Source: Terriglobia bacterium (lineage in GTDB: Bacteria > Acidobacteriota > Terriglobia > Terriglobales > Acidobacteriaceae). Taken from it: a stretch of 64,000 bases of DNA. The notes beneath the pieces were generated by a model. The model was not told where the DNA came from, did no database searches, and saw only the letters and a list, made by a program, of their open reading frames with translations. Below are positions 16,806-25,283 of this stretch, piece after piece. Within the stretch, counting starts at the first letter, position 1; the number at the start of each line of letters is the position of its first letter. The stretch is from the NCBI GenBank assembly GCA_020073385.1, contig JAIQFH010000014.1, positions 1 to 64,000 on the forward strand, written 5' to 3'. The position numbers and the translations under genes were made by a program.

Positions 16806-17290
16806 TGAAGACTATCCCTTTGACTCAAGGTTTCGTCGCCCTCGTGGATGACGCCGACTATGAACGAGTGTCAGCCTTCAAGTGGAGCGCGAGCAGGACC
16901 AAAAGCAACGTGTACGGCGTGCGGAAAATACGAACGCCCGAAGGTCGATCTACGTCACAACTCCTGCACCGCTTTGTTATGGGTGTAACTGACCCCGAAA
17001 TTGACGTTGACCATGAGGATCACGACGGGCTGAACTGTCAGCGGTCCAACTTGCGTAAATGCGTTGGCGGCGAGAACGATGGGAACCGAACGAAGACACA
17101 TGGAAGTTCTCAGTACAAGGGTGTCTCGTGGTCCAAAGATAAAGGCAAGTGGAGAGCGTGCATCACGATAGAGAAGACAGTGCATCTTGGCTACTTCACT
17201 GACGAGGTGCAGGCGGCACTCGCCTACGATACGGCGGCACGGGTTCGCTTCGGTGTAATGGCAAATTGCAACTTCCCTTTGCAGGCATAG
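16805..17290 (+). CDS. HNH endonuclease with AP2 DNA-binding domain
   Basis: 161 residues. The N-terminal half holds an HNH site: LLHRFVMG, then DVDHEDHDGLNCQRSNLR. The C-terminal half is an AP2/ERF-type DNA-binding domain: SQYKGVSWSKDKGKWRACI, then HLGYFTDEVQAALAYDTAA. This arrangement is known in free-standing homing endonucleases of phages and mobile elements. No intron or intein is visible beside it. It is the last gene before attR and may promote spread of the element or be a selfish passenger. Confidence 0.85.
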   Translation: MKTIPLTQGFVALVDDADYERVSAFKWSASRTKSNVYGVRKIRTPEGRSTSQLLHRFVMGVTDPEIDVDHEDHDGLNCQRSNLRKCVGGENDGNRTKTHGSSQYKGVSWSKDKGKWRACITIEKTVHLGYFTDEVQAALAYDTAARVRFGVMANCNFPLQA

Positions 17291-17466
17291 AGTACCTGCC
17301 TCACACATGTTCGATCCCAACAACGCATGTGCTTCAGAGGAAACGCGAGCTTCTCTCCAAAAAGAATGAGTTCGTTCTCTGCGACTTTCCTCCGAAGATG
17401 GCTTGCCAGAGCAGCGTACTCGCCTCTATGATTGAGGCGGTGGAACTTCCATCGTAACCCCTTTAT

Positions 17467-17514
17467 AGTCGGGACGTGGCTCAGCCTGGTAGAGCACTCG
17501 CTTGGGGTGCGAGG
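17467..17514 (+). repeat. attR, right copy of the 48-bp direct repeat
   Basis: Identical to attL at 11254-11301 and forms the 5' part of the intact tRNA-Pro. The element thus supplied the 5' half of the working tRNA, and the chromosome the 3' half. Confidence 0.85.
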
Positions 17515-17546
17515 GGTCGGCAGTTCAAATCTGCCCGTCCCGACCA
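17470..17546 (+). tRNA. tRNA-Pro (anticodon GGG)
   Basis: 77 bases with CCA encoded. Acceptor CGGGACG pairs with CGTCCCG, D stem GCTC with GAGC, anticodon stem CTCGC with GCGAG around loop TTGGGGT, and T stem GGCAG with CTGCC around TTCAAAT. The anticodon is GGG. The DNA directly upstream belongs to the integrated element, so the native promoter has been separated from it. Confidence 0.95.
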
Positions 17547-17631
17547 TTCATCCAACTGCCTTTCCCTCAGGCGCTTTGCGGCGGCTCATGCGCGGAACTC
17601 GCTCCAAATCTCCATAAGAGTTGGGGGGCAC

Positions 17632-18726
17632 TCATCTGATGAGAGTCACCCACGCCGGGCCTGTTCCCGCACTGGCCGGCGAGCCGGCTGCACTCAAAGC
17701 GCCCGTGGTCGCATCGATCGTAAACAGCGTGATGCTGTCCGAGCCGAGGTTCGCGACATAGGCGAATCGGCCCGAAGCGTCCAGCGTTAGCGAGACTGGA
17801 TTTGTGCCGCCAGATACGGTGGAGCTTTGCGTCAGCGCGCCGGTTGCGACATCGACTGCAAACGTGTTCACAGATCCATCCACCGCATTCGTCACGTACA
17901 GGAATCGGCCGTGGGAGTCCACCGTTATCGAGGTCGGGCCATTCCCGCTGACCACCGGTTGACCGATCCGCGTCAACGCTCCAGATGCCTGGTCGACCGA
18001 GAACACCGCAACATTGTTTGAGCTGAAATCGGCGATAAAAGCAAATCTTCCAGATGGGTCCATGCTGATGGCAGACGGACTCAAGCCAGCCGGCGTTGCG
18101 CCGAGCAATCCCAAGGCTCCGGAACTGTCCACTCGATAAACTGTCACATCGCCAGAATTAAAGTTGGCTACGTATGCGAAATGACCTGAAGGGTGGAATC
18201 TGAGTTCGACCGGTGCGGCATCCGTTGAAACGGTACCGCTCAAAGGAGTGAGGGCGCCCGTGCTGGGATTGATGGAGAACCCTGAAACGGTGTTGGCTTG
18301 CTGGTTTACTGAATAGAGGACGTTTCCCGTCGGTCCAATTACGATGAATCGGGGGCCGCCGCCGGCAGGAACAGGCGAACCGACCATCGCCAGGTCGCCC
18401 GTGTTGGCGTCGATAGCGAATGTCGAAATGTCATTCGAAGCGAAATTGCCGACGTAGACAAAATTCCCGGAGCGCTCCGCCGCGATAACCCGGGCATGAA
18501 AGCCGCCGGTGGGCACGGTGGCCTTCGGGGTCAGTTGGCCAGTTTGAGGATCGATCGCATAGCTGGAGATGCTGTTGGAGGAAAAATTGGCTACCAACGC
18601 GAAGCGTGCCGCAACGTTCGGCGGCGGGGTAGTTTTAGGGATCGAAGGAGCGTACCCGCCACAGCCTACGAGGTGCGCGGATCCAATAAAAATCAAAATC
18701 TTGAGCGCAAGTTTTCTTGGAGACAT
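17632..18726 (-). CDS. Lactonase-like YVTN beta-propeller lipoprotein
   Basis: 364 residues from the ATG at 18726, which has GAGAGGGA upstream; the open frame before it is not used. The N-terminus is a lipoprotein signal ending HLVGCGG. About seven blades repeat the pattern GRFAYVANxxSxxxTxFxxDxxTGALT. The fold matches 6-phosphogluconolactonase-like/YVTN proteins. As an outer lipoprotein it is more likely a binding or surface propeller than a cytoplasmic lactonase. The active-site residues cannot be assigned. It lies next to the tRNA-Pro on the chromosomal side. Confidence 0.8.
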   Translation of the reverse strand: MSPRKLALKILIFIGSAHLVGCGGYAPSIPKTTPPPNVAARFALVANFSSNSISSYAIDPQTGQLTPKATVPTGGFHARVIAAERSGNFVYVGNFASNDISTFAIDANTGDLAMVGSPVPAGGGPRFIVIGPTGNVLYSVNQQANTVSGFSINPSTGALTPLSGTVSTDAAPVELRFHPSGHFAYVANFNSGDVTVYRVDSSGALGLLGATPAGLSPSAISMDPSGRFAFIADFSSNNVAVFSVDQASGALTRIGQPVVSGNGPTSITVDSHGRFLYVTNAVDGSVNTFAVDVATGALTQSSTVSGGTNPVSLTLDASGRFAYVANLGSDSITLFTIDATTGALSAAGSPASAGTGPAWVTLIR

Positions 18727-19038
18727 CAGTCCCTCTCGTTGAAATTTGATGGCCGGAATTTGTGCAGAATCCCGACGGCCTGGTTGCAGACTGTTCTTCC
18801 CTGCAAAACTGACGGCCTCTACTGGATTTCGGAAGTGGCTTGTTAGATTCAAGAGAAGGTGAAAACTCTTTGTAAATTCTTTGTCACAAAGGGATTGACT
18901 TTTGGTTGAAGAACGGCGGTGGACCGGATGGACGTTTTGTGGTCAGCACTGGGGGTGCCCGCTTCCGCAACCAAAGTTCTAAAATCGTCCTCTAACGCCG
19001 ACCATTCTTTCCGTTCATGCCAGTTGTCCGGCCCAAAG

Positions 19039-19485
19039 CTATTCCTTTAGTTCGCTTTCTTCTGGCGCGTCGGTAGGGCTCTCAAACTCGATACGATACC
19101 CGTCGGGATCGGTAACCGGCACAACCCACAAGCGGTTTCCCACATAGGGAGGTCTGCGCGTCTGAATTCCGTGCGTTTTGAACTGTCGATAAAGGGCGAG
19201 AGCGTCCTCACACATGAAGCAGACCGAGGCTCCAGTGCCAAGAGCTTGCGTTGGCCTACTTCCCGGCCAAAACTCTTGAAGCATAATAGCGGCGGCGCCA
19301 TGCTCAAGCCAACACCAGCGAATTCTCCCGTCGGGATTGTCTTCGGCACGATCCGGAATCCACTGATGCTTTGTTTTGAAACCAAGTCCCTCAACATAGA
19401 ACCGCAACGAAGATTCCATGTTGGTGACGCCGAAAAACGGCACTGCCTGCTTAACGTTCGCAGTTGTGATGGTTGCGACGGTCAT
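19039..19485 (-). CDS. VOC (glyoxalase/bleomycin-resistance fold) protein
   Basis: 148 residues with the VOC pattern: VPFFGVTNMESSLRFYVEGL at the start and VTDPDGYRIEFESP near the end. One of three VOC genes within 2.7 kb. The family includes glyoxalases, dioxygenases and antibiotic-binding proteins. The metal ligands are not conclusive and the substrate is unknown. Confidence 0.8.
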   Translation of the reverse strand: MTVATITTANVKQAVPFFGVTNMESSLRFYVEGLGFKTKHQWIPDRAEDNPDGRIRWCWLEHGAAAIMLQEFWPGSRPTQALGTGASVCFMCEDALALYRQFKTHGIQTRRPPYVGNRLWVVPVTDPDGYRIEFESPTDAPEESELKE

Positions 19486-19622
19486 GATTCACCTCACTCG
19501 CATCACTGAATATCTTACTAACAGTTCCTTCTCTCCCATAAGGCGAACACTTGGACCCTGCAAGCTCTAGACTGCTCATGAAGCGGATCATGGCCGCTGC
19601 CGATCGGCAGAAAAGTTCTTAA

Positions 19623-20633
19623 CTAACGCTTGAACCAAAAAAGCAGAATTCCGTATCCCACGCCAGCGGGATCTGTCGTGCGCGCACTCTGGAACGCCAT
19701 GAAGCGGCCGTCGGTTGAGATTACCGGATTGGAGGCCTTTCCTCCTTCGTAGTCGTTGAAGTGCGTTAGCCGAGTGAAATCTTTTCCGGTTCCATCGAGC
19801 CTGAGCTTCCAGATATCAATATTCCCCGACCCTCGCTGCCCACCGAGTTGTTCGCACTGGCGATCCGCCTCAACCGCGGTGTGGACCCCATCGGGAAAGA
19901 TGCCTTCGGGCTCATTGTAGGTGCCGGGAGCTTTGGAAAAGTTCGTGACTTCACCCGTTTGCAGGTCGACGCCCATCACCGATGCGCGCCCTTCCGGTTC
20001 GTAGCAGGTAAAAGTCATCTTGCGATCGTTGTCGTAGAAATCCTGGGCTTCGATGACGCAGCTTCGATCTTTGCTCTCATAGACCACTTTCTTGTTGAAC
20101 AGCTTCGGTGTGGCGGAGAGGTCGAGGTCAGCCACGATGAGACGAGAAGCTTCGGGGGCAAGGTCCGGGGCCTGCGCGGCAGTCTGCGAGAACGCGAGTT
20201 TCAGAGTCCTCTTGGAAACTGCTGCGCCTTCGCTCATCTTCTGATCGAGTTTGATAGGCTTCGATCCACGTTCTCTGCTGAGGTACCAAAGCTCGTTATC
20301 GCGTGTACGGCTAATGTGGGTATTTTCAAAGTGGTCAGGACCGATAAGGACATAGTCTCCGGTGACCAGGTGCATCACCCGGAGGAAGGCCGCCGCAGGT
20401 ACATTGCAGGTGAGGCATTGAATGACACGGGATTTAACGTCAATCACCATGGCGTCTCCGAAGCTCTTTGCCATGAACGCCACGCGCTGGTTGTCGGGAG
20501 AAATGTCAGCGCGCTCTCCAAAATGCGTGAGAACTTCGATGTTCGAAGGTAAGTGTTGTAGAGGATCCTCTGGAGATCTTTGGCCCAAAGGTAGCATCAA
20601 GCAAAAAGACAGGATGACGGCAAAGGTTCGCAC
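19623..20633 (-). CDS. Secreted TolB/PD40-like beta-propeller protein
   Basis: 336 residues with an N-terminal signal (MRTFAVILSFCLMLPLG). WD40-like/PD40 blades are seen in ERADISPDNQRVAFMAKSF and NPVISTDGRFMAFQSARTT, a pattern shared with TolB and with dipeptidyl peptidase propellers. It probably sits in the periplasm as a binding propeller. There is no catalytic domain. The final strand ends near the stop, so it looks complete. Confidence 0.65.
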   Translation of the reverse strand: MRTFAVILSFCLMLPLGQRSPEDPLQHLPSNIEVLTHFGERADISPDNQRVAFMAKSFGDAMVIDVKSRVIQCLTCNVPAAAFLRVMHLVTGDYVLIGPDHFENTHISRTRDNELWYLSRERGSKPIKLDQKMSEGAAVSKRTLKLAFSQTAAQAPDLAPEASRLIVADLDLSATPKLFNKKVVYESKDRSCVIEAQDFYDNDRKMTFTCYEPEGRASVMGVDLQTGEVTNFSKAPGTYNEPEGIFPDGVHTAVEADRQCEQLGGQRGSGNIDIWKLRLDGTGKDFTRLTHFNDYEGGKASNPVISTDGRFMAFQSARTTDPAGVGYGILLFWFKR

Positions 20634-20821
20634 CGAGAAATCGTATCATCCATGCGGCACCGGAGCCGGGCGCTTTCAGATGCGCCACTCAAACGTCAGC
20701 CTTGAATCGCAGCTATTCGGCAGAAAAGTTCGAAAATCATCTGCCGGGCCGACCATCAAATCCTCGTACTTTCCAGCAGGCCAAAGCCCCTCGGTCCGCC
20801 CAGTGTTATCCTGCTGCGGTT

Positions 20822-21238
20822 ATGGAAGCCAAAGGTTTGACTCCGATATTGAATGTGTCCGACATCGCCAGCACGTTCGCGTGGTTTGAGAAGTGGGGAT
20901 GGAAGAAATTGTGGGACTGGGGAACGCCTCCGACGTTTGGCGCGGTGGGATCGGGTAAGGAAGCTTGCATCTTTCTTTGTCAGGGGGCGCAGGGAGGGCG
21001 AGGCCGCGGCGCGAACACCACCACGTTTCAACAGGACGGAGACGAAGAGGGCGACAAGGGCGTATGGATGTCGGTCTGGGTGGATGACGTCGACGAGATG
21101 CACAAACACTGCGTCGCCGCTGGGCTGGAGATCACATTTCCGCCCACCGATATGCCCTGGCACGTCCGCGAGATGCACCTTCGCCATCCCGATGGCCACG
21201 TGTTCCGGGTCGGCCGGGGATTCGAGCCCCAAAAGTAG
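20822..21238 (+). CDS. VOC family protein
   Basis: 138 residues from the ATG at 20822; an earlier in-frame start at 20702 would add a stretch unlike the family. The pattern is TPILNVSDIASTFAWFEKWG followed by the C-terminal MHLRHPDGHVFRVGRG. It resembles bleomycin-resistance-like VOC proteins that bind a ligand without a strong metal site. Substrate unknown. Confidence 0.75.
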   Translation: MEAKGLTPILNVSDIASTFAWFEKWGWKKLWDWGTPPTFGAVGSGKEACIFLCQGAQGGRGRGANTTTFQQDGDEEGDKGVWMSVWVDDVDEMHKHCVAAGLEITFPPTDMPWHVREMHLRHPDGHVFRVGRGFEPQK

Positions 21239-21279
21239 AAGCCCGAAACTTAGGATGCCCCACATCGCTACGCCGCTGT

Positions 21280-21681
21280 CTACCTTGGTCGACCGAAGAA
21301 CAAGACGTAGCCGTCAGGGTCGCAAATCTCGAAGCCGCGAAGACCATCGTGGGTATCCTTGAGGGGAACGCTGAATGCTGCTCCACCCTCAGCAAATCGA
21401 CCGGCGAATTCGACGGCCAGCGCATCCGGGTCTGGCGCATAGACGAAGGCGTCCCACCGCAAGTGGCGATGGCGCTTGGAGTTCGGCAGCGGCGGGATGT
21501 CTTTCTCGGACTTGACGAAGATCTGCGCACCGTCGCGGCCGACGATGGCGAAAAAAGGATTTCGATCCGGCTCCTGGAATCTGGTCTCGAAGCCAAGCTT
21601 GTCGCGGTAAAACGCGATGGTTTGCTCGACGTTGCTGACGATGAAGAACGGTGAAATCGCCTGCGTCGTTGGTCGTGTCAT
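21280..21681 (-). CDS. VOC family protein
   Basis: 133 residues. It opens with SPFFIVSNVEQTIAFYRDKL and ends with CDPDGYVLFFGRPR, the usual VOC layout of paired beta-alpha-beta modules. It converges on the VOC gene at 20822. It is probably an independent paralogue, as identity among the three looks low. Function unknown. Confidence 0.8.
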   Translation of the reverse strand: MTRPTTQAISPFFIVSNVEQTIAFYRDKLGFETRFQEPDRNPFFAIVGRDGAQIFVKSEKDIPPLPNSKRHRHLRWDAFVYAPDPDALAVEFAGRFAEGGAAFSVPLKDTHDGLRGFEICDPDGYVLFFGRPR

Positions 21682-21833
21682 AAGCTCGGAGCCTCTTGCA
21701 CTGGCATCTTAATGATTTTACGGGCTTTTCGAAAAGCGCCCTTCTGTTCACTGCTGAAAAATAGAAATCAGCGCCGCCTTTGAGTACGCGGTTCGTTCTC
21801 GACAGTAACTCGGTGGGATAAAATGTCTCAAGC

Positions 21834-22058
21834 ATGGCTAAGGAGTGGCCAAAAGAAGTATTTGTCGGATGCTTAGAGTTGTTGTCTGAGAGTGAGGCAC
21901 TCTTCATCTACCTGGTGCTTCCTCTGCTATGTGTTGCGATGGTCGGGATCATCGGAATCGTCGTCTACCACGCTATTTCTGATCCGCAGGCCGCAAGCTT
22001 AGCTTCAACATCGGATTACCTTTCGATCAACCCCGAAAGGTGGTTCCCGCACTCGTGA
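21834..22058 (+). CDS. Possible small single-pass membrane protein
   Basis: 74 codons with one hydrophobic helix (residues about 23-46, FIYLVLPLLCVAMVGIIGIV). The ribosome site is weak and the end overlaps the longest form of the next gene by 19 bp. No family recognised. Confidence 0.35.
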   Translation: MAKEWPKEVFVGCLELLSESEALFIYLVLPLLCVAMVGIIGIVVYHAISDPQAASLASTSDYLSINPERWFPHS

Positions 22059-22126
22059 TGCTGGCTATGCCCAGTCTAGTCGTCCGCGTTACAACTCCAC
22101 TGCACTCATTCACCATGTCGTGCAAC

Positions 22127-23824
22127 ATGCGAGTTCGACCGTTGCTTCTGACCTCAGCACCGATCCTCTTCCTCGCGATTCTGGCTCAGGTGATTCAGGC
22201 CCAGGAAGCGAAACCGGCCGCGACCATCCAGCTTGACCCCACCGCGACATTGTTGGACGCCAAGGCGCTCTACCGTAAGGGCTCGTTCGATCAGTCACTC
22301 GCCAGATACAACGAAGTCCTCAAGGCCGATCCTCATTCGGGGGATGCCTATGCTGGAATCATCCGCTGCTACTTGAAGCAGGACAGAGTCCACGAAGCGG
22401 ATGATGCTGTTCGCAAGGGCCTGCTGGCCGATCCCGCCCACCCTGATCTCAAGGTCGCGGAAGGAGAGCTACTCTTCCGGCAAGGTGAAATCCCGGAGGC
22501 AGGGGCGCTGTTTAACGAAGTCATCACCACGCCTCCGTCCCCGGCTGAGTCGAACGTTCCGCCCAATGCCCGAGCCTATCTCGGCGCCGCGCTGGTGGCG
22601 CGATCGAGCGCCATGTATGCCCGCGAGCACATCCTTATCACGCGAGCCCATGCGATTGATCCTTCCGACTTGGACGTACAGAAGGAGTGGATGCTGGCGC
22701 TGCCCACTGCCGATCGCATCAGGTTGCTGGAAGACTATCTCGGGCGAAACACGAACGACGATGCCGAGACGCGCCGAACGCTGAAAGAGCACCTCGACTT
22801 CCTCAAGGCGTCTCAGTTTGCGCAGTCAGGGCGTTGTCGCATGGTTTCAGACGTGACCTCGACTGAAACGAATCTGATCCCGCTTCAGTCGCGCAGCGGG
22901 AATGTGCAGGGGACCGGCCTGCAGGTGATGATCAACGGACAAGATTCCAGGCTTCTCCTCGATACGGGAGCTTCGGGAATTCTCATTACCAGCAAGCTTG
23001 CCAGCCTGGCGGGGCTGAAGACCGTGTCCGACATTCGAATGACCGGCGTCGGGGACAAGCCCGACATACAAGGTCACGTCACGTACGCCAACTCGGTTCG
23101 CATCGGCAAGCTGGAGTTCCAGAATTGCCAGGTGCATGTGGTCGACCGGCTGCAAACGGCGGATGACGGAATCATCGGCACCGATGTTTTCTCGCAATTC
23201 CTGATCGAAATGGATTTCCCCCGCTCGACTCTACGCCTCAACCCCTTGCCGCCCAGACCTGGAGAAACGCCGGCCAAAGCTTCTCTAAAGACCAGCGATG
23301 AAGATCTTGCTGAGGACCCCGAGGCGAAGCCTTCTGGAGACGCGGGTGCTGCGCCGCAGTCCAAGGCGTCGACCGCGAATTACTCCGATCGCTATATCGC
23401 TCCTGAGATGCACTCCTACGTACAGACTTTTCGGATCGGTCACATGTTGCTGGTGCCCACCAAAATCAATGAAGGTTCCGAAAAGCTTTTCCTTTTGGAT
23501 TCGGGATCGTTCGACAACACTCTTGCCCTCGACACTGCGCAAGAGATAACCAAGGTCCACCGCGCGCCCCGAATCGACGTGAAAGGAATCAATGGAGACG
23601 TGAAGAAAGTCTATGTGGCCGACCGCGTGGTGCTGGACTTCGGCCACCTTCGTCAGACCGTGCCCAACATTGTCGCCATCGACATGTCGCGAGTCAGCCG
23701 TCAAGCCGGCACGGAGGTTTCTGGCACGCTCGGCATGGTTATGCTCCGGCTACTGAAGGTTCGCCTGGACTATCGGGATGCCCTGGCTGATTTCCAATAC
23801 GCGCCGCAACCCGCTCGTCACTAG
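22127..23824 (+). CDS. Secreted TPR protein with two retropepsin-like lobes
   Basis: 565 residues from the ATG at 22127, which begins a clean signal peptide ending QVIQAQ; in-frame starts at 22040 and 22115 are alternatives. Residues about 40-230 form TPR units. Two aspartic-protease lobes follow: LLLDTGASGILIT with DDGIIGTDVFSQF, and later FLLDSGSFDNTLA with VSGTLGMVMLRLL. The two D-(T/S)-G motifs in one chain suggest an internally paired, pepsin-like active site made of retroviral-type halves. It probably acts in the periplasm. The substrate is unknown and the second lobe may be inactive. Confidence 0.75.
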   Translation: MRVRPLLLTSAPILFLAILAQVIQAQEAKPAATIQLDPTATLLDAKALYRKGSFDQSLARYNEVLKADPHSGDAYAGIIRCYLKQDRVHEADDAVRKGLLADPAHPDLKVAEGELLFRQGEIPEAGALFNEVITTPPSPAESNVPPNARAYLGAALVARSSAMYAREHILITRAHAIDPSDLDVQKEWMLALPTADRIRLLEDYLGRNTNDDAETRRTLKEHLDFLKASQFAQSGRCRMVSDVTSTETNLIPLQSRSGNVQGTGLQVMINGQDSRLLLDTGASGILITSKLASLAGLKTVSDIRMTGVGDKPDIQGHVTYANSVRIGKLEFQNCQVHVVDRLQTADDGIIGTDVFSQFLIEMDFPRSTLRLNPLPPRPGETPAKASLKTSDEDLAEDPEAKPSGDAGAAPQSKASTANYSDRYIAPEMHSYVQTFRIGHMLLVPTKINEGSEKLFLLDSGSFDNTLALDTAQEITKVHRAPRIDVKGINGDVKKVYVADRVVLDFGHLRQTVPNIVAIDMSRVSRQAGTEVSGTLGMVMLRLLKVRLDYRDALADFQYAPQPARH

Positions 23825-23850
23825 CTGGCCGCGGTCGAGCATTCCCCATT

Positions 23851-24732
23851 TCACTTCTCACTCACCGTCCAGAACGGCTGCTTGGCCGGCACGAATTCCA
23901 CGGGCACGTCTTTCACGAAACCTTTCAGCCAGCGCGCGCACTCCGCCATGCCCATCTGCTCGCTGGGAATGTGTCCGATCACGATGAGCGCCTTCTTTCG
24001 GCCTTCACTCACCGCATCGGCGGCGTACTCGACCGTCTCCCACTCCCGGGTTTCGCCCACAATCAGCACTTGCACGTCGTCTTGTTCCAGCGCGCGAATC
24101 TCACGTTCCGGTCCCGCTGCCCCGGGGCTGAATCCCACCTTCGTGATCTTCATAGCGGGATCGCCCACGACTCGCACGACCGACGAGCCCAGTTTCTCGC
24201 TAACTTGTTTAGCCAATTCCTTCAGTGTCGTTTCCGGCATCACGAACAGATACTGGTTATCGACGCGTTGAAACTTTTCCCACCCCAGCGCGTGCACGTT
24301 TCCGGCCTCGATTCCATCTGGTTTGCGCATGTGCCAGTGATCGTGAAAACGCCAAACCACCATGCCGTGCTTTTCGATAAACGCCCGCTTCTCCGCCCAT
24401 ACCGCATCGCTCTCCGGAATCCCCTCTGGCGTATCCAGATGCGCATAGAACGTGGGCTCGTGGGTTATCACGAAATTCAATCCTTTAGCCGAGGCGCGCT
24501 GCAGGACATCCATAGTCGCCATCATGGTCACGGCAACCCCTGTCACTGGTGCGTCCGGATTTCCCGCCTTGAAGGTGTCTACGGTGTCCGTCTTCCACTC
24601 GACACCGATCTGCTTTTGAATTTCCGCCACCACTTCACGCGCTGTGATTCGGTGTTCCTGCGCCTCGGTTCCGGGAACAGTCCCGAACAGCGTCAAAAGC
24701 ACGAAACACACTCGGACTGGTTTGATGTTCAT
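23851..24732 (-). CDS. Secreted NIF3-like dinuclear metal protein
   Basis: 293 residues from the ATG at 24732, which starts a signal peptide (MNIKPVRVCFVLLTLFG to TEAQ); upstream codons in the frame are not needed. The NIF3 core is visible as TMMATMDVLQRASAKGLNF, then VITHEPTFYAH, and the C-terminal VIGHIPSEQMGM with its metal-site His. NIF3 proteins are usually cytoplasmic GTP-cyclohydrolase-1-type-2 relatives, so export is unusual. Function unknown. It ends 27 bp from the protease gene, facing it. Confidence 0.75.
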   Translation of the reverse strand: MNIKPVRVCFVLLTLFGTVPGTEAQEHRITAREVVAEIQKQIGVEWKTDTVDTFKAGNPDAPVTGVAVTMMATMDVLQRASAKGLNFVITHEPTFYAHLDTPEGIPESDAVWAEKRAFIEKHGMVVWRFHDHWHMRKPDGIEAGNVHALGWEKFQRVDNQYLFVMPETTLKELAKQVSEKLGSSVVRVVGDPAMKITKVGFSPGAAGPEREIRALEQDDVQVLIVGETREWETVEYAADAVSEGRKKALIVIGHIPSEQMGMAECARWLKGFVKDVPVEFVPAKQPFWTVSEK

Positions 24733-24865
24733 GGACGTGCTCCTCCTACCCTTGACGCTCTTATAAGACAGTAAACCCGGCGAGAAGCTGTCGCACAGTT
24801 TGTTCACGCTCCCACCGAGAGCGTTACGCGGATCAACGGTGACTCGGGGCACGAATTCAGAGATT

Positions 24866-25201
24866 TCACTTACTCTTTGGCAGCTTGCGCAGGTATGAAA
24901 CGAGTTGCATGATCTGTTCCTCGGTCAGCCCTCGTTTCACAAATGCATGAGGATACTGCTTATGCTTGACCCCGTAAGCGATGGTCTTGAAGAGTGCGTC
25001 GTCGGATAGGCCTTGGACTTGTGGCGATCGAAGATCGCCCAGCCCCATTTTCTTTCCCGCCGTGGTCGAGCCGCTTCCGTCGGCCCCATGACAACTGGAA
25101 CAGTGTGCCTTGTAGAGGTCCTCCGCCTGTGCTGCAGCACGGGGAGCAAGAACTGGGCAACACGCCAACACAAGGACTGCGGTCATTCGCGTTCTTCTCA
25201 A
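24866..25201 (-). CDS. Small c-type cytochrome
   Basis: 111 residues with a signal peptide ending RAAAQAE. The heme site is CSSCHGADGSGS and the C-terminal helix is LTEEQIMQLVSYLRKLP, as in class I cytochromes. The usual distal Met before Pro (MPxF) is replaced by QYPHAF, so the sixth ligand may be His or an earlier Met. It should carry electrons in the periplasm. Confidence 0.85.
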   Translation of the reverse strand: MRRTRMTAVLVLACCPVLAPRAAAQAEDLYKAHCSSCHGADGSGSTTAGKKMGLGDLRSPQVQGLSDDALFKTIAYGVKHKQYPHAFVKRGLTEEQIMQLVSYLRKLPKSK

Positions 25202-25283
25202 GGGCAGGTCCTCTTTCCTCTCTTGAGGACAATCTAGTCAGCGCAGAAAGCAGCGAAAAGTATCACGAGGGGTGCGCTCGGCA

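Larger units (their letters stand above)
11254..17514. mobile_element. Integrated element in tRNA-Pro(GGG)
   Basis: A region of about 6.2 kb bounded by a perfect 48-bp direct repeat (11254-11301 and 17467-17514). The repeat covers the 5' part of a tRNA-Pro gene, from 3 bases before the tRNA to just past the anticodon stem. A tyrosine recombinase starts 38 bp inside the left end. Cargo: membrane spermidine-synthase-like protein, serine recombinase, broken winged-helix gene, small ORF and HNH-AP2 protein. There are no conjugation, capsid or clear replication genes, so it is either mobilised in trans or a decaying satellite-type element. Confidence 0.85.

Noticed and set aside
17464-17469. TATAGT as -10 box of the tRNA-Pro
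   Set aside because: It abuts the first base of the tRNA, so the start would fall inside the mature tRNA.
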